DNA of 64,000 nucleotides, from contig CANQFA010000003.1 in assembly GCA_947597925.1 (NCBI GenBank), forward strand, positions 91,689 through 155,688. The letters run 5' to 3'. Each line of letters starts with the position of its first letter. Positions within the stretch are counted from its first letter, which is position 1. The DNA is from an uncultured Clostridia bacterium (GTDB taxonomy: Bacteria > Bacillota > Clostridia > Christensenellales > Borkfalkiaceae). The notes beneath the pieces were generated by a model, which was given only the letters and a program-made list of their open reading frames with translations, did no database searches and was not told the DNA's origin. Positions 19,645-30,700 of this stretch are shown here, one piece after another. Both the position numbers and the translations under genes were made by a program.

Positions 19645-22436
19645 TCTTGATGTTCCGCCTTTTTCGCCCTGTATTCTCGGATGATCTCATGCGGCCACTT
19701 GAACTTGAACTTGCGCACGAGGATATCGATGAGGAAGAGGACCATTGCCGTGATCATGAAGGCGAGCCGAGGGTCATAGACTCTCTGGATCACGGGGATG
19801 AGCCCTTCGATGGCGCCCCAAGGCTCCTCTTCGGGGATGACCCGTCCGCCGCCGTTCTCCGCGATCTCCGCGAGCAGTGCGCCGTTGTCCGTAGAGCCGT
19901 CGGTGTCCTGCCATTCGGTATATTCGGCGGAATAGGCAAAGCCCTTATAGATCTCCGCTTCGGCGGTGACTTCGCCCGCCGCATTGCGCCGTCTCACCTC
20001 GATGCGGTAGACGCCGCTCGTCTTGATCACGAAGTTGCAGCGCGAATAGCCGTTGTCCGCACCGAGATAGGTAGTGACATAGACATCGCTGCGCACTTCC
20101 TCTTCGGGGACATTCAGAGAGATCCTCTGCTCTCCCCCTTCGGACAGGAGGACGATCTCGCCCTCCAATACATCGCCCTCTTCGAGCGGAGCCGAGATGC
20201 CGAGCTGGTTCATGTAGTTCTCTTCGCGCAGGTTGAGCTTGATCTCCTGCGTGCGGATGCTCTCGAGGGGCATGAGGCCCGCGACGACATTCTGGATAAA
20301 GCGCTTGCCGCAGGCGTCCGCGAGGAAGGCCTCCGACCAATCGCCGTAGACGTCGCACATGAAGCTGCCCACTTTGCCCATGCCGAATTTCCACTCCGAA
20401 TAGATGGGTACGCCGAACTCCCCTACCATGAAGGTGTCGGCGGTGACGCGGGCGCGCGTGCCGAAGTAGCCGTCGAGGGTGGTCTTCATCTGCCAGCGCG
20501 TGGAGATGCCGCTCACGTTCTCGACGCCGTTGGGGTCAAACCCCGCCGCGAGGTTGGAGAGCGGGTCATTGATGATGGGATGGAACTCCTTCTGTGCGGA
20601 TTCCTTGATGGCCTCCGCACGCAGGTCGTCCTGCATGACGATGGAGAGCTGGGAGAGGTCGTCGACGAGATAGGTCTCGCCGCCCGTGGGCACCGAAATG
20701 CGGTCCATGCGGTCAAATCCGTCCGCATCCATGCCGATCGCGATGATGGAGATGGAGATGTCATTCTCCTCGTGGTAGTTGAGCGCGAGGGGAAGATATT
20801 CCTCCTCGGGCTCGGTGGGCGCACCGTCGGAGACAATGATGATGTGCTTCTTGTCCACCTTATCGCTGATGGACTTGAGCGCATCGCCCGCACGGCGGAT
20901 GGCGCTGGAATAAGTCGTGTTACCCTGCGCCCTGACCGAATTGATCGCCTCCTTGATGATGGCGTCCTGTGTACGGGGAGTCGGGGACAGCACATTGCCC
21001 GTGGTCGTGGACAGCGTGACGATGCCCACATAGTCGCGCTCGTTGAGCACGTCGAGACAGTCGAGCGCACCCTCCTTGGCGGCCTCGAGCTTTTCCCCCG
21101 CCATGGAGCCCGAGACGTCTATGACGATCTCGACGCCGACGGGAGGCGTATAGTTGATGGCCTGCACGGGCAGCATCTGCTGCAGGAGGGTATTTGCGAG
21201 GTCGCTGCGCTTGTAGGCATGCGCCTGCCCCTCGGCCGTTCCGCCCGTGGTAAAGAGCCCGCCGCCCGCATTGTACACATAGTTATAGAGCAGGGCGTCG
21301 AATCCCGCAGGCAGGTCGGAATTTGCGATGTTGTTGAGGATGACCTGATCGTAGTTGCACAGGGCTTCGAGTGTCTTGGGCAGGCTCTCGGCGTCCGTCC
21401 TGACATTGACGACGGTCGGCTCATAAGGGACCTCCGCGTCGCCGAGGATGGAGGTGAGCTTGTCGGACTGCCCCTCTTCCTGCTGGAGGATGAGCACCCG
21501 CGTAAAGACCTCTACGTTGAAATAGGAGCAATAGCTGTTGTTCTCGGCGAGGCCGTCGTTTACCGTCTCCACGCGCACGACCACCTCGTGGACACCTTGC
21601 TCGGTGAAGGACTTGCGAAAGGTGACGCTCTGGCTTCCCGCAATGAGAGGCACTTCCTGCACCCCCGTCTCGGTATCGAGGGAGCCGTTGTCATAGAGCT
21701 CCACGGTCGCCATGCGGTCGCCCTGCGTACTCACGAGCTGCACGTCGAGGGAGAACTCCTCGTTGATGCCGATGTGATAGTCGGGGAAGACGATATCCTG
21801 CACGCGGAGGCTGTCCCCGGGGTCCGCTTCGGTGATATTCACGGTGTCCACGCGGATGCCCTGCGCCGCGATCGAGCGGACGATGGTGCGGGCGTTTTCA
21901 TCCGTCTGTTTTCCGTCCGTGATGAGGATGATCTTGGCGGATTCGGGATAGTGGAAGAGGGATGCGCCGTAGCGGAGCGCCGCGGCGATATCGGTCGCCG
22001 TCGTGTCGGGGTAGTCCGTCGTCGCATAATAATCGTTCAGAAGGCGGTCGGGATCGGACGTGAAGGGTACGACATAGCGCTGATCGAAGCCGAAGGTGAC
22101 GATGCCGATATTGTACCCGTCATACGAGCTCTCCTGCACGACCTGCTCCACAAAGCGGTCACGGCGGTCCGAACAATAGTCCTCGGTGTCGGAGACATCG
22201 ACGAGGAGGAGGACCTCGTTTTCATCATTGTGGATGGAATAGTGGAAGGTGATGCCCGAGAGCGCCAGAATGGCGAGCAGCATGACCAACCCGTGCATGA
22301 TCATGGAGATGATGCGGTTGCGGGTGCGCCTGTACCGCTTGGAGAGCAAGAAGTACGGAAGCACCGTGAGGACGGCTGCGGGGATGAGGAGCAGAAGCAG
22401 CCAGGGATATGCAAATTGAATGGAAAATCCTTGCAT
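19641..22436 (-). CDS. Membrane protein with two VWA domains
   Basis: N-terminal TM helices, VDVSDTED (variant MIDAS) and IDVSGSMAG (canonical DxSxS), C-terminal TM helix. Confidence 0.88.
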   Translation of the reverse strand: MQGFSIQFAYPWLLLLLIPAAVLTVLPYFLLSKRYRRTRNRIISMIMHGLVMLLAILALSGITFHYSIHNDENEVLLLVDVSDTEDYCSDRRDRFVEQVVQESSYDGYNIGIVTFGFDQRYVVPFTSDPDRLLNDYYATTDYPDTTATDIAAALRYGASLFHYPESAKIILITDGKQTDENARTIVRSIAAQGIRVDTVNITEADPGDSLRVQDIVFPDYHIGINEEFSLDVQLVSTQGDRMATVELYDNGSLDTETGVQEVPLIAGSQSVTFRKSFTEQGVHEVVVRVETVNDGLAENNSYCSYFNVEVFTRVLILQQEEGQSDKLTSILGDAEVPYEPTVVNVRTDAESLPKTLEALCNYDQVILNNIANSDLPAGFDALLYNYVYNAGGGLFTTGGTAEGQAHAYKRSDLANTLLQQMLPVQAINYTPPVGVEIVIDVSGSMAGEKLEAAKEGALDCLDVLNERDYVGIVTLSTTTGNVLSPTPRTQDAIIKEAINSVRAQGNTTYSSAIRRAGDALKSISDKVDKKHIIIVSDGAPTEPEEEYLPLALNYHEENDISISIIAIGMDADGFDRMDRISVPTGGETYLVDDLSQLSIVMQDDLRAEAIKESAQKEFHPIINDPLSNLAAGFDPNGVENVSGISTRWQMKTTLDGYFGTRARVTADTFMVGEFGVPIYSEWKFGMGKVGSFMCDVYGDWSEAFLADACGKRFIQNVVAGLMPLESIRTQEIKLNLREENYMNQLGISAPLEEGDVLEGEIVLLSEGGEQRISLNVPEEEVRSDVYVTTYLGADNGYSRCNFVIKTSGVYRIEVRRRNAAGEVTAEAEIYKGFAYSAEYTEWQDTDGSTDNGALLAEIAENGGGRVIPEEEPWGAIEGLIPVIQRVYDPRLAFMITAMVLFLIDILVRKFKFKWPHEIIREYRAKKAEHQE

Positions 22437-22448
22437 TCTTCTACCTCC

Positions 22449-24467
22449 TTACGATTTTTCGCGCGAATGGAGCGCCCATTCGGCAAAGAGCAGAGCGACG
22501 AGTGCCGCCGCGAACCAGACGAGCAGATCGTCGATCCGGTCTGTGGCCTCCTGCTCCGCGAAGGGATCGGCGAGAGCCTCGTCCTCGGCATTGATGTTGC
22601 TTTCCTCGGCGGGCGTGCGCACATAGATCTTCTGCTGTGCACGCTTTCCGAAGTAGGTCGTCACGTCGAAGGTATACGTCCCGGGCATGTCGAAACTGCG
22701 CACGACGGGAAGATCTTCGTCGGTAAACTCGACGGGTTCGAAGACGCCCTGCTCGCTGGAGAGAGTCGCCTTGGGCCCGCGTCCGTTGATCGTGACGTTT
22801 TCATTGACATTGAAGGTATTCCCCACCACGGTAGACGGAAGGAAATAGTCGAACATGTTGTACCACAAGCTGACCCATTCGATGGGCTGCAGGGCGAGGT
22901 TGGAGTCGTGGATGCTGAAGCACATGACCGCCGTCTTGATCTCCTTGTCGTTGCGGACGAGGAGCATGGGCGCATTGTTGCAGGTCATGAGGACATCGTA
23001 TTCTTCGGAATAGCTGACCTCCACATAGCTGCTGATCTGGATCTCGCCCGCGGACACATTGCGAAGGAGTGGATGCTCGGGCATCTCCGCATTCAGCGAC
23101 ACCATGCGGCCGTCGCCGAAGGGGACCTGACGCATCGCCGTGATGCCCGATCCCGCGGGAGAGCCCAAGGGATCGAGGAGGATGGATACGCCGTCCACGG
23201 GGAGCAGGTCGGGCATGTAGTGCTCGAAGATGTACACGTCGTAGCCCTCGGTCTCGGGGTGCCACCCCTGCTGGACTTCGGTAACCTGGATATCCCAACG
23301 GTCGGAAAAGGCATCCTGAATGACGGGCAGAATCCCATAGACGAAGGGGTTGGGACCGACCATATTCGTATGGCCGCTCGAGTACTGCACCTTGATGACC
23401 TCTTTGAGCCCGCCGTAGAGGTAGAAGCTGTTGTCGACCTTCAGGCTGTCCGCTTCGTCCACAAAGACCTCGATGGAGTTGAAGGTATAGAAGCGATTCG
23501 AGTCCGAAAGTCTGCAGTAGAGGACATCCTGCGTGTCCTGGGGTTCATCCCCTCCCCCATCTTTAGGAAAATAGCGGAAGATGACCGTCTTGGTGCGGTC
23601 GCCGTCGCAGAATACGGAGAAGGGCTCGATGGTCAGTTCGCGTCCGCCCTGCTCGGCGTCGATGGCGTTCGCCCCGTGGACCTGCACATTGAGGTCCACC
23701 TGTCGGTCGGTGCCATAGCACGCGAGCTCCACGGTGAGCTGATAGAAGCCGTCGTCGAGTTCGGCGTGGGCATTGAGGATGGCGACATTCCACTCCCCCG
23801 TCGCCCGCACGGGGACCACGGTGATATCCTCGGGCGTATACTGGAACGTCTTGTCCGTATAGACGCGGATGCGCGCGTAAGGATTGGCGGCGAGCGTCTC
23901 CTCGCTCAGGCGCATGGCGGCATCGAAGTCGGCGCTGCCGTAAGAGCAGTGATAGACCTCCTCCCCTCCCTCTTTGAGTTCGGTAAGTGCCGAAATCGCG
24001 CCCGCGGGCGACACGCGCGTGCGATAATAGAAGGGCGAATCATCCGCGATAATGACGGACACACGCCCGCCCGCGGCGATGATGTCGCTGTTGCGGAAAT
24101 CGGCGGCGGCAAGGTCGAGTGCGCGGTCGAAGCGGGTCTCCCCTTCCGTCGTCTCCGTGTACATGCTCATGGAAGAGTCGATGATCGCGATGAGTTCATT
24201 TTCATCTCCCGCCGCCTGATAGACGATGGCGGGCTGGGTCATGATGAGGGACATGGCCGTGAGAATGAGCACCTGACAGAGGAAAATGAGGATATTGCGG
24301 AGCTTGCTCGTGGGAAGCCGCCGCTTCTTGTACTTGAGGCTCAGCTTCCAGACAAAGGTACTGTTGATGTGCCGCGTCTGGTAGTTGGGCCGTATGATAT
24401 AGATGATGATGAGCGCCAGGACGCCGAGAAGCCCCAAAAGTCCGAGCGGCAAAAGTAACTGCATCAT
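22449..24467 (-). CDS. BatA-like membrane VWA protein
   Basis: N-terminal BatA-like TM pair, MIDAS IDSSMSM, C-terminal TM helix. Confidence 0.82.
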   Translation of the reverse strand: MMQLLLPLGLLGLLGVLALIIIYIIRPNYQTRHINSTFVWKLSLKYKKRRLPTSKLRNILIFLCQVLILTAMSLIMTQPAIVYQAAGDENELIAIIDSSMSMYTETTEGETRFDRALDLAAADFRNSDIIAAGGRVSVIIADDSPFYYRTRVSPAGAISALTELKEGGEEVYHCSYGSADFDAAMRLSEETLAANPYARIRVYTDKTFQYTPEDITVVPVRATGEWNVAILNAHAELDDGFYQLTVELACYGTDRQVDLNVQVHGANAIDAEQGGRELTIEPFSVFCDGDRTKTVIFRYFPKDGGGDEPQDTQDVLYCRLSDSNRFYTFNSIEVFVDEADSLKVDNSFYLYGGLKEVIKVQYSSGHTNMVGPNPFVYGILPVIQDAFSDRWDIQVTEVQQGWHPETEGYDVYIFEHYMPDLLPVDGVSILLDPLGSPAGSGITAMRQVPFGDGRMVSLNAEMPEHPLLRNVSAGEIQISSYVEVSYSEEYDVLMTCNNAPMLLVRNDKEIKTAVMCFSIHDSNLALQPIEWVSLWYNMFDYFLPSTVVGNTFNVNENVTINGRGPKATLSSEQGVFEPVEFTDEDLPVVRSFDMPGTYTFDVTTYFGKRAQQKIYVRTPAEESNINAEDEALADPFAEQEATDRIDDLLVWFAAALVALLFAEWALHSREKS

Positions 24468-25363
24468 GACATGATACCTACCTTCAGAAGCTCGCCAAAG
24501 AGAACGTGCTCAATGGGCTTCTCCGTGTCGACAGAGAGGAAAGTCGCCCCTCTTCGCTTGCAGAAGGAGCCGATGCCCTCCACGAAATCATGGAATGCCT
24601 CGGCATAAGCAGCCAGCATGCTGCGCGTGATGCGGATGCGCATGTTGCGCGTATCGGACGAGTCGACGGCCTCCGAGTCGATGAGGTTGACGCGGCCGTC
24701 GTAGGAGGGATCCCGCTCGTCGGGCGTCAGGATCTGCAGGAGGAGGACCTGCCGCTTCTTATAGAGCAGATAGTCGACCGCCTTTTTCCAGTCGCTCTCG
24801 GTAAAGAAATCGGATATGATGACGGAGAGGCCGTTGTTGTCCCCCGTCCCCGTGCAGCTCTTTACGCATTTTTCGATATTCGTCTCGCCCGAAAAGGTCG
24901 TTGCCTCGAGCTCGCCCATCGCGCGGAAAAAGGCGTTCTTCCCCACCATCGTGCCGAAGGGATCGTCCGCAGTCTCTCCCCGCATGAAGTTGATGGAGAG
25001 CTTATCCATGTTCTGAACGGCCAAAAAGCCGAGCGCCGCAGTCGCGGCGACGGCATAGGCAGCCTTGCGCGGATCCTCACTGCCCATGGAGGCAGAACAG
25101 TCCAAAAAGATCTGGACCTGCATCTGTCTCTCATCGGTATAGAGTCTCAAAAAGTATTTTTCGAACCGGCTGAAGAGATTCCAGTCGATGCGGCGGATAT
25201 CGTCGCCGAGCTGATATTCTCTGAAATCTGCAAACTCCACCGTCTGCCCATAGGTTTTGACGAGGTGCTTTCCGCCGAAGTATCCCGCAAGGCTCGTTTT
25301 CAAATTTAACGACATCGCCTCCAGCCTGCTGAAGAACGCGTCGTTCAGAAGAGAACCTTTCAC
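24464..25363 (-). CDS. DUF58 domain protein (VWA-like)
   Basis: FREYQLGDDIRRIDWNLFSRFEKYFLRLYTDER and MIDAS FLDCSASMGSE. Confidence 0.93.
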   Translation of the reverse strand: MKGSLLNDAFFSRLEAMSLNLKTSLAGYFGGKHLVKTYGQTVEFADFREYQLGDDIRRIDWNLFSRFEKYFLRLYTDERQMQVQIFLDCSASMGSEDPRKAAYAVAATAALGFLAVQNMDKLSINFMRGETADDPFGTMVGKNAFFRAMGELEATTFSGETNIEKCVKSCTGTGDNNGLSVIISDFFTESDWKKAVDYLLYKKRQVLLLQILTPDERDPSYDGRVNLIDSEAVDSSDTRNMRIRITRSMLAAYAEAFHDFVEGIGSFCKRRGATFLSVDTEKPIEHVLFGELLKVGIMS

Positions 25364-25387
25364 TGATCGGTACCTGTACCCGCGATA

Positions 25388-26380
25388 TTATTTTTTCTGC
25401 TTTTTATCCACCTCGGCGATGACCATGCGAATGACCTCGTCCGTCGAGATGCGGTCTGCGACAGCCTCGAAATTGAGCTTGATGCGGTGACGGAGCACGG
25501 GGTAAGCGAGCTCGAGAAGGTCGCTGTATGCGACGTTGAAGCGCCCCTTGATGAGGGCGAGGACCTTTGCGGCGGAGATGATCGCCTGTCCCGCACGGGG
25601 GCTGGCGCCCACGCGGATGTACTTTTTCGCCGCTTCCGTCGCGCACTCCCCTTCGGGGTGGGTGGCGGCGACCAGCACCATGGCGTACTTCATGACATCT
25701 TCGGCGACGGGGATCTGGTTGGCGGTCTCGCGCATCTTGAGGAGCTCTTCGCCCGTGCAGGCGGCGTCGGCGACTTCGGCCATCGTCTTCTGCGTCAGGT
25801 TGACGATCTGCATGAGCTCGTCGAGCGAGGGATCGGGCACGATGAGTTTAAACATGAAGCGGTCCATCTGCGCCTCGGGCAGCGGATAGGTACCGTCCTG
25901 CTCGATGGGGTTCTGCGTGGCGAGCACGAAGAAGGGCTCATTGAGCTTGCGCGATACACCCATGACCGTGACGGTGTGCTCCTGCATCGCCTCGAGGAGG
26001 GCCGACTGCGTCTTGGGCGTCGCACGGTTGATCTCGTCCGCGAGGATGATGTTCGCGAACACGGGGCCGGGCTGGAAGGAGAACTTGGAGTTGCCCGTCT
26101 CATCCTTGATGATGATGTTGGTACCCGTGACGTCCGCGGGCATGAGGTCGGGCGTGAACTGGATACGAGAGAAGGGAAGGGAGAAAACTCTGCCCAAGGT
26201 TCTGACAAGTCTCGTCTTGCCGACGCCGGGCACGCCCTCCAAAAGGACGTTGCCGCCCGCGATCATCGCGATGACCGTTCCGCGCACGACGTCTTCCTGT
26301 CCGATGACGTCGCGGGAGATCTGCTTGAAGATGTTGGCACACTGTTCGCTGAACTGGCTGATGTCTTTTTCTGTTACCAT
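25388..26380 (-). CDS. MoxR-family AAA+ ATPase
   Basis: Walker A GVPGVGKT, Walker B ILADEINRA, LATQNPIEQDGTYPLPEAQMDRF. Confidence 0.96.
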   Translation of the reverse strand: MVTEKDISQFSEQCANIFKQISRDVIGQEDVVRGTVIAMIAGGNVLLEGVPGVGKTRLVRTLGRVFSLPFSRIQFTPDLMPADVTGTNIIIKDETGNSKFSFQPGPVFANIILADEINRATPKTQSALLEAMQEHTVTVMGVSRKLNEPFFVLATQNPIEQDGTYPLPEAQMDRFMFKLIVPDPSLDELMQIVNLTQKTMAEVADAACTGEELLKMRETANQIPVAEDVMKYAMVLVAATHPEGECATEAAKKYIRVGASPRAGQAIISAAKVLALIKGRFNVAYSDLLELAYPVLRHRIKLNFEAVADRISTDEVIRMVIAEVDKKQKK

Positions 26381-26419
26381 TTTTTGTATCTCACTTTTAT
26401 ATTGATTTTTGCATCTTGA

Positions 26420-27625
26420 TCAGCCGCCGAGGGCTTCGTGGGCGGCATCGGTGACCCTATCGGCGGCACCGGACGAACCGTCGTCGTCTTCATCTTCCCC
26501 TTCTTCCGAGGCCTTGGTGCCGATATTGTCCATGTAGTCGGAGATATACCCCTTCATCTCGTCGCTGATGCTGCTGTCCGCATTGAGACGGTCCTGCATG
26601 GAATCGTAGGCGTCATTGAAGAAGTCCCCGTAGTAGTGGTTGCTGTCGTAGATCTGCGCGTTGCTCATGTCATGAGGCACGTCGTTCTCCGGCGTCTCCT
26701 GGTCGGGATCGGGCTCGGGTTCGGGCTGATCTTCGAGCCAATCGGGGTAGTTGGGCTTTCCGCCCCCGCCGCCGCTGAGATCGAGATAGAGGTCATCCAC
26801 AAAGCCATAGCCGTAGAAATCTCCGATATAGGCAAAGGTCGCCGAGACGTCGATCGTGCCATTTACATCGAGGTCTTCGCGGTAGGGCGAGCGCACGCCG
26901 TCCGACCAGCTGACGAAGATGAACCCCTCGGAGGGAAGGGCATACACGGCGGGAGCGTCTTCCCCTTGCGTGACCTCTATGGCCCCGGTCACGGGAACGG
27001 CTTCTTCCTTCCCGTCGGCCCATTCGCGCGTCCAGTACACGATGTACCCCGTGTCATAGCCCGTGCCCACGCTGTAGGTGCAGGTATAGGTGAAGCGGAA
27101 CTCCTCCCCTCTCACGAGTGCAATGCCGCTCGGAATCGCGCCCGAGTAGTAGAGCGAAGAGATGGTGGTGCCGCCCGCAAGTCCCACGACCAGGGAGACG
27201 ACGAGCGCCACGATGAGGGAGATCGAGATCACGATCTTCAGAAGCATGGAGTCGACCGACTGCATGGCGTGGATGGCGTCCTCGCGCTGACGGGAGGCGA
27301 TGTACGAGTCGTCCCCCTCGAGTTCGAGCATGGTGAGCAGACGCTCTTCAAGCCCGAGCGCGTCCACGCGGACGGCGATCTCCTTGCTCGTGGGGCGGAA
27401 CTTCAGGAAGTACAAAAGGAGGCTCGTGGCGGTGACGCCGAGGACGAAGAGCCCTATCGCGAGCCACAGCCCGCCCTTGAACCCGAAGAACCAACTGAGG
27501 AGTGCAGAGACGAGGAGCGCGCAGCTGCCTGCGATGAGCCCGTAGAGCAGAGACTTCACGATCCCTTCCCGCGCGATGCGCCTGTGATACTTGCGGAACA
27601 ACGTATCGTTTTTCATAGTTTTCAC
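26420..27625 (-). CDS. Membrane protein with an extracytoplasmic InlB-like module
   Basis: Two N-terminal TM helices plus one further TM, then EGFIFVSWSDGVRSPYREDLDVNGTIDVSATF; 39 nt upstream of moxR. Confidence 0.7.
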   Translation of the reverse strand: MKTMKNDTLFRKYHRRIAREGIVKSLLYGLIAGSCALLVSALLSWFFGFKGGLWLAIGLFVLGVTATSLLLYFLKFRPTSKEIAVRVDALGLEERLLTMLELEGDDSYIASRQREDAIHAMQSVDSMLLKIVISISLIVALVVSLVVGLAGGTTISSLYYSGAIPSGIALVRGEEFRFTYTCTYSVGTGYDTGYIVYWTREWADGKEEAVPVTGAIEVTQGEDAPAVYALPSEGFIFVSWSDGVRSPYREDLDVNGTIDVSATFAYIGDFYGYGFVDDLYLDLSGGGGGKPNYPDWLEDQPEPEPDPDQETPENDVPHDMSNAQIYDSNHYYGDFFNDAYDSMQDRLNADSSISDEMKGYISDYMDNIGTKASEEGEDEDDDGSSGAADRVTDAAHEALGG

Positions 27626-27753
27626 TCCTTTTTCAAATTTTATTTTTGATATGCAGATGCCCTCCGCGAAGATCCGTGAGGAAATCCGCGGGGGGACTGC
27701 ATTTTCGTCAGGTAAATTTTACCGACATGTGGGGGGAAGCTCCCCTTTCGGCA

Positions 27754-30700
27754 TCATGCCTGCGTACCGTAGTCAAAGACCACCTCGGCGGCGATATCTC
27801 TCAGCCATGCCACACCGCAGGAGGCGCAGGTCTCGAAGCGGCTGTTGCGCACGAGGATCCGCTGGGTCGCGGTCCAACCTGCAAACACGGTGTTCGCGAT
27901 GGTGCCGACGCCTGCCGAGAGCTCGATGCTGGGGATATTCACGCAGCCATTGAAGGCATTTGCACCGACCTCGACGATGGACTCGGAAAGCACGATACTC
28001 TTCTTAAGGCTCGTGCAATCCTGGAAGGTAGCTGAGCCGATCCTGGTCAGCGTGTCGGGAAGGTTGACTTCCTGCAGACTCGTGCAGCCCTTGAACCAAT
28101 GGTTGCCCATGCCGACGAGGTCCTCGGGAAGATGTACCGTCCTGAGCGACGTGGCATTCTGGAACACGTAGTTGGGCATGGAGCTTGCGCTGTCAAACGG
28201 GTTGCCCTCGAAGTCGATCTCCTCAAGTGCCGACTCGCTGAAGACATAGCCGCCGTCCATTTTCGTGATCGTTTCGGGGATGGTGAGCGTCTTTAAGCCG
28301 CAACCCCTGAACTCGTTCGCGTAAATCGTAGTGCGCGGTCCGAAATCGACGGATGTGAGTTTGACGCACTTGTTGAAAAGATACGAATTGACAATGCTCG
28401 GTACGTCGCCCTTATTATCGATGATCTGAGGATCGCTCTCGAACGCGACGGAGGTCACTTCACTCTCCGCGAAGGCATATTGGCCGAGCTGCGTCACCCA
28501 TGCGGGGACCGTGAACTTCGACAGCTTGCTGAGCTGGAAGGCATATGCGCCGATGACGGTGACCTGTTCGGGGACATCGAATTCGGTGATGCCGGCGCCC
28601 TTGAACGTATACGCCGGAATGGACGTGAGCGTCTCGGGATAGTCGACTTCCTGCAAGCTCTCGCAGTTCTGGAAGGTGTAGTTCCCCATCTTGGTGAGTT
28701 CTTTGGGAAGATGCACGGTGGTGAGGTTCGGACAGTCGGAGAAGGTGTAGGTCCCGAGTGTCTTCACAGTGTCGGGAAGAACGATCTCCGTGAAGGGAGC
28801 ACCTGCAAACGCATAGTTGGGGAAGCTTTCGACCGTCATTTCGGAGAGGTCGAGCTTGGTGACGCCCTCGAGCTTCAGATTCTGGAAGGAATAAGCAGCG
28901 ATCGTGGCGTTCCCGGTGATCTTGAGGGTGTTATCCGTGATGCCCGAGCCGTAAGGAACGCCGTAGATGATGACCTCCTGCGTATCGAGCTTGGTCGCGA
29001 CGAGCATGCCCGTCGAGACGTCGAACCTGGCATATCCCTGGTCGGGCTTGCTGGTGCTGGTCGAGGCGACGGTGACCTTTTCGATCGTCGTGCTGCCGTC
29101 CGCGAGGCGGAACCCGGTGATCCCGGGGCATTCGAAGAAGGCATTTTCGCCGAGGACCTGCAGCTGGCTGTTGAGCGCCACACTGCCCGTGACATAGGCG
29201 CAGTTGCGGAAGGCTTCCTTGCCGATGTGCGTGAGCTGAGCGATGTTGAGGTTCTCGATCTCCGTGAGGCTCGTGCAGTTCAGGAATACCTGGCCGCCGA
29301 CCTGCGTGATGCCCGCTGCGGGCAGACTCAACTTCTTGAGGTCGGTGCAGCCCTCGAAGGTGTGCACTGCCAAACTGTAGGTGACATTGCCCGTTGCCGT
29401 GGAAGCGAAGCGGCCGATCCCGGTCCCCGAAAGGTCGAGGGTCTGAAGGCTCGTGCAGTTCTGGAAGGTGTAAGTTCCGGCCGTCTTGATCGTTGCGGGT
29501 ACGGTGATATCTTTGAGGTTCTCGCAGCCCGCAAACATGTAGTTTCCAAGCGCCGTCGCCGTAGAGGACGAGAGGTCGATGCTCTGAAGCGCGACGCAGT
29601 TCTGGAAGAGGTTGGTCCCGAGCGCGGAGACTTTGGCGTCGTTGAAGTTGACGGTCTCGAGCTGCGAGCAGCCGCGGAACATGTAGTTGGGCAGAGCGCC
29701 CTTATAATCCTCTTCGATATTGACCGTACGGAGCGATTCGCATCCGTCGAACATATAGGTCCCGGCAGAGGCGGTGAGGTTGACGGTCGAGGGGATCGTC
29801 ACTTCGGTGAGGTTGAGGCACTTCTGGAACATGTAGTTGCCCCACGAGGTGAACTGAGCGAAGTCGCCGAGGTCGACGGAGGTGAAGCCGGTGCCCATGA
29901 AGGCGTAGTTGCCGACCTTGGTCACGCCCTCGGGCAGGGTGATCTTCGTGAGGTTCGCGCACTCTGCGAAGGTGTAGGTGGCCGACATGAAGGTGGCGCT
30001 GCCCTTGCACTTGCTGAGGTCTACCTCGGTAAATCCGCATCCGCGGAAGGCGTCTTGCCCGATCGTGGCGAGGTTCTTGAGCTGGTCAAAGTTCACGGTG
30101 GTGAGATTCGTGCAGCCCTTGAACATCGAGCGCGGGATCTCAGTGAGGTTGGCTCCGCCGACGAACTCGACCGTCGTCAGTCTTTCGCAGCCCTCAACGA
30201 TTCCGTAATATGTGGTACTGGACGAAGGAGACTTTGTGTTATAAGTGATGGTGCCGGGGAGCTTGACATTGGGGATACCGCTGTGCTGCAGGGCGCCGCA
30301 CTGGAAGCTTGAGAGCGAAGACAGGTCGTTTGGCTCATTGTCCCCGATAATGATCTCATTGAGGTTGGTGGCACCATTGAAGGCGTTGAGGCCGATGGAC
30401 TTGAAGCCCGCAGGCAGTTTCACGGTCTCGAGGTACTCGCAATCGAAGATGAAGAGACCCGTGTTTCCTGTCTGCGCCTGATCTCTCGTTGCGGAGAGGT
30501 GGTACACCTTGGTCTGGGAGAGGTCGATCTCGCTGATATTGTCGCTGCCGCGGAAGGTGTTCGTGCCAAGGAAGACAAGGCTTGTAGGGAACGTCACGGA
30601 CGTGAGCGAGGTGTCGTAGGCCAGCGCATAGTTCGCAAGGTCGGTGAGCGACGTGCACCCGGACAGGTCGAGGGACTGAAGCCCGGTGTATGCGAAGGTG

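Noticed and set aside
19548-24458. 1636-aa plus-strand ORF
   Set aside because: Spans several minus-strand genes (VWA, BatA-like); shadow frame.
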